In this document: positions 4,981-6,529 of the stretch, piece by piece
How the letters are laid out: each line of letters begins with the position of its first letter
Position numbering within the stretch: position 1 is the first letter of the stretch
Assembly: GCA_035506295.1 (NCBI GenBank)
Contig: DATJPR010000116.1
Span: 1 to 6,529, forward strand
DNA from: DATJPR01 sp035506295
GTDB lineage: Bacteria; Bacteroidota; Ignavibacteria; UBA10030; UBA6906
Length of the DNA: 6,529 bases
Direction: 5' to 3'
The notes under the pieces: model-generated
Told to the model about the DNA's origin: nothing
The model's input: the letters and a program-made list of their open reading frames with translations, nothing else
Database searches by the model: none
Program-made: the position numbers and the translations under genes

Positions 4981-6123
4981 CTAGGTTTTCCCCCCCCTTT
5001 TCAGAACCTCTCGCGAGATGACGATTTTCTGAATCTCGTTCGTCCCCTCGAATATCCTATTGATCCTCGAGTCGCGGTAGTACCGCTCGATCGGCAGCTC
5101 GCGCGAATATCCCATGCCGCCGTGGATCTGGACGGCGAAGTCGGCGACCTTGTCGAGCGATTCCGAGCAGAAGAGCTTCACGATCGCCGCCTCACGCGAG
5201 ACCGACTTGCCGGCGTCATAGGCGGCCGCCGTCCTGTAGACGATCGACTCCATGGCGTAGACGAGCGTGGCCATCTCTGCAAGCATGAACTGAATGGCCT
5301 CGAACTGCGCGATCGGGACGTCGAACTGTTTTCGCTCCTTGGCGTACTTCGCCGAGAGCTCGAGGAGCTCTTTTGCGGCCCCGAGCGTCGCCGCGCCCAG
5401 GCCGAGCCGGCCGGCATCCAGCGTCTTCATCGCCACCAGGAATCCCCGCCCCTCGTCGCCGAGCATGTTCTCGTGGGGGACCCTGACATTTTCCATCACG
5501 ATCGGCGTCGTGACGCTTCCGCGGATCCCCATCTTCTTCTCGGGAGGCCCCGCCTGGAACCCGGGGGTCTTCGTTTCCACCACGAACCCGGTAATGCCCC
5601 GTTCGGTGCGGGCAAACGTCGAGACAACGTCCGCGATCGCCCCGTTCGTGATCCACATTTTCTCGCCGTTGATCACCCACTCGTTCCCGTCCCGCACGGC
5701 TTTCGTGCGGAGGTTGAACGAATCGGACCCGGCCAGGACCTCCGTCAGGGCGAACGCGCCGATCATTTTCCCCTCCGCGAGGGGAACGAGGTACTTCTTC
5801 TTCAACGCCTCGCTCCCGCCGATGTAGATGGCGTTCGCCCCGATCGACTGGTGTGCGCCGACGAACGTGGCCGTCGACATGCACGCGCGTGCAATCTCCT
5901 CGGCCGCCAGGCAGTATCCCAGCTCACCGAATCCGCCGCCGCCGTACTCGGGCGGGAACGCCTCCCCCAGCAGACCGAGGTCCGCGATCTTGCGGATCAG
6001 CTCCGGGGGAATCTTCTCTTCTTCGTCGATCTTGTGCGCGATGGGCCGGAGTTCGGTGTTGACGAAATCGCGGACCATGTCGCGGAGCATCTTCTGCTCC
6101 TCGGTGAGGGCAAAGTCAAACAT
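4981..6123 (-). CDS. Acyl-CoA dehydrogenase (FAD-dependent)
   Basis: A 380-aa protein, the normal length of short/medium-chain-type acyl-CoA dehydrogenases. It introduces the alpha,beta double bond into acyl-CoA in fatty-acid or branched amino-acid degradation, passing electrons to ETF. Domains are: N-terminal helical (about 6-118, starting FALTEEQKMLRDMVRDFV), middle beta domain (about 122-213, with FALTEVLAGSD and INGEKMWITNG), and C-terminal helical (about 226-375). The C-terminal domain carries RKQFDVPIAQFEAIQFMLAE, the HGGMGYS loop, PIERYYRD and IFEGTNEIQ, whose Glu359 aligns with the catalytic base of the medium-chain enzyme. In the first signature, VL replaces the more common PxA-type residues after TE, and Asn137 stands where a small residue is usual. 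AAGGA (6136-6132) precedes the ATG by eight bases. Chain-length preference cannot be told from sequence alone. Confidence 0.95.
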   Translation of the reverse strand: MFDFALTEEQKMLRDMVRDFVNTELRPIAHKIDEEEKIPPELIRKIADLGLLGEAFPPEYGGGGFGELGYCLAAEEIARACMSTATFVGAHQSIGANAIYIGGSEALKKKYLVPLAEGKMIGAFALTEVLAGSDSFNLRTKAVRDGNEWVINGEKMWITNGAIADVVSTFARTERGITGFVVETKTPGFQAGPPEKKMGIRGSVTTPIVMENVRVPHENMLGDEGRGFLVAMKTLDAGRLGLGAATLGAAKELLELSAKYAKERKQFDVPIAQFEAIQFMLAEMATLVYAMESIVYRTAAAYDAGKSVSREAAIVKLFCSESLDKVADFAVQIHGGMGYSRELPIERYYRDSRINRIFEGTNEIQKIVISREVLKRGGKT

Positions 6124-6176
6124 AGGTGAAATCCTTAATTGGAAACGTATGAATGAAGAACGGGAGGGATCGAACC

Positions 6177-6323
6177 AGATTGCTTCGCAGAAAGCGCTCG
6201 CAATGACCAGGGGTGAAGCGCTCGCAATGACAACGGAATGTCATTGCGAGGCACGCCGAAGGCGTGCCGAAGCAATCCCGCGCGAGATTGCTTCGGGGCG
6301 CCGGTGGCGCCCCCAGCAATGAC
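6177..6323. repeat. Cluster of palindromic intergenic repeats (TCATTGCGAG...GAAGCAATC type)
   Basis: Four complete or partial copies of one unit whose ends are GTCATTGCGAG and CGAAGCAATC(T). Copy 1 is 6177-6207 in minus orientation. Copy 2 (6215-6231) is a partial minus copy sharing 16 bases, AAGCGCTCGCAATGAC, with copy 1 at a 24-base period. Copy 3 (6240-6277) is in plus orientation and encloses a perfect hairpin GCACGCC-GAA-GGCGTGC. Copy 4 (6286-6323) is in minus orientation and encloses GGGGCGCC-GGT-GGCGCCCC with an 8-bp stem. The ends of copies 3 and 4 also pair with each other (CGAAGCAATC, 8-base gap, GATTGCTTCG), giving a nested palindrome. The whole lies between the SDR stop and the acyl-CoA dehydrogenase start. 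It resembles dispersed non-coding repeats seen in many bacterial genomes; no protein is encoded in it. Confidence 0.85.
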
Positions 6324-6333
6324 AGGGTGCCGG

Positions 6334-6528
6334 TTAGTCGGTCTGGCCCTTCTGGCCGACGTAGCTCACGATGTCTTCGCCGCCGTCGACGCCGATTACG
6401 TTGCCGCTGACCCATGAAGCGCTTTCGTCCGAGAGGAGGACGATCATCCGCGCGACGTCCTCGGGCGTGGTGAGCCGGCCGCCGGGGTTCTTCGCCCTGG
6501 CGATGCGGAGCATGTCGGTGCTTCCCGG
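6334..6528 (-). CDS. Short-chain dehydrogenase/reductase (SDR), C-terminal end (partial)
   Basis: Sixty-four codons enter from the right edge and stop at TAA (6336-6334). Visible are PGSTDM at the fragment start (the PG-x-T segment that follows the catalytic YxxxK in classical SDRs), GGRLTTPEDVARMIVLLSDE (16-35) and ASWVSGNVIGVDGG (37-50), the standard C-terminal signature of classical SDRs (3-oxoacyl-ACP reductase or enoyl reductase class). The Rossmann fold and active site lie beyond the window. Its neighbour on the same strand, 210 bp downstream, is an acyl-CoA dehydrogenase, so a role in acyl-thioester metabolism is reasonable, but the intervening repeat cluster makes a simple single transcript less certain. 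Confidence 0.88.
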   Translation of the reverse strand, partial: PGSTDMLRIARAKNPGGRLTTPEDVARMIVLLSDESASWVSGNVIGVDGGEDIVSYVGQKGQTD

Positions 6529-6529
6529 G

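Noticed and set aside
5122..6129. Long plus-strand frame (335 codons) opposite the acyl-CoA dehydrogenase
   Set aside because: High-GC antisense shadow; the minus-strand frame has every acyl-CoA dehydrogenase motif.
6161..6176. T-arm-like minus-strand sequence GGTTCGATCCC near the repeat cluster, resembling a tRNA 3' end or second att site
   Set aside because: Only the first eight bases match tRNA-Phe, no stem can be formed around the loop, and it lies on the 5' side of the tRNA where an attachment duplicate is not expected.
6116..6415. Minus-strand frame of 99 aa across the repeat cluster
   Set aside because: It is an out-of-frame reading of the SDR end followed by the palindromic repeats, with an arginine-rich composition typical of shadow frames.

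Overview
The window is a bacterial chromosome segment with moderate-to-high GC, read as part of a metagenome-style or poorly characterised genome. Nothing in it fixes the taxon. The long thioredoxin/TlpA-type protein with an Ig-like N-terminus and a helical repeat middle, and the dispersed TCATTGCGAG/GAAGCAATC hairpin repeats, would fit a Bacteroidota/Chlorobiota/Ignavibacteriota-type lineage, but this is a weak inference from recalled family distributions.

Layout. Bases 2-773 (+ strand): the 3' end of an alpha/beta hydrolase (GGHGF motif), then, 37 bp later, a complete isochorismatase-fold hydrolase whose nucleophile position reads Gly instead of Cys. Bases 922-2299 (- strand, convergent with the first pair): a compact three-gene unit made of an 84-aa protein of unknown function, a four-helix DUF4345-like membrane protein with a GTG start, and a DUF1295 (steroid 5-alpha-reductase-like) membrane protein. 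They are separated by 11 bp and by a TGATG stop/start overlap. Bases 2462-4405 (- strand): a 647-aa exported thioredoxin-fold protein with a WCGPC active site.

Bases 4569-4889 (- strand): tRNA-Phe(GAA) followed directly downstream by a 62-codon N-terminal fragment of a tyrosine-recombinase integrase. This is the arrangement left by an element that integrated at the tRNA 3' end and then decayed. The tRNA has a good sigma70-type promoter whose -10 box lies inside a 23-nt near-perfect dyad. Bases 4981-6529 (- strand): a complete acyl-CoA dehydrogenase and the C-terminus of a short-chain dehydrogenase/reductase, suggesting acyl-CoA/fatty-acid metabolism. Between them is a 147-bp cluster of palindromic intergenic repeats.

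Base composition is clearly higher in GC on the acyl-CoA dehydrogenase side of the tRNA than in the TlpA-like gene on the integrase side. That fits the integrase-scar reading without proving it. I see no CRISPR array, transposase, toxin-antitoxin pair or intact defence system. The least ordinary items are the tRNA-Phe/integrase scar with its dyad and repeats, the Cys-less isochorismatase-fold enzyme, and the three-gene unit of uncharacterised proteins.
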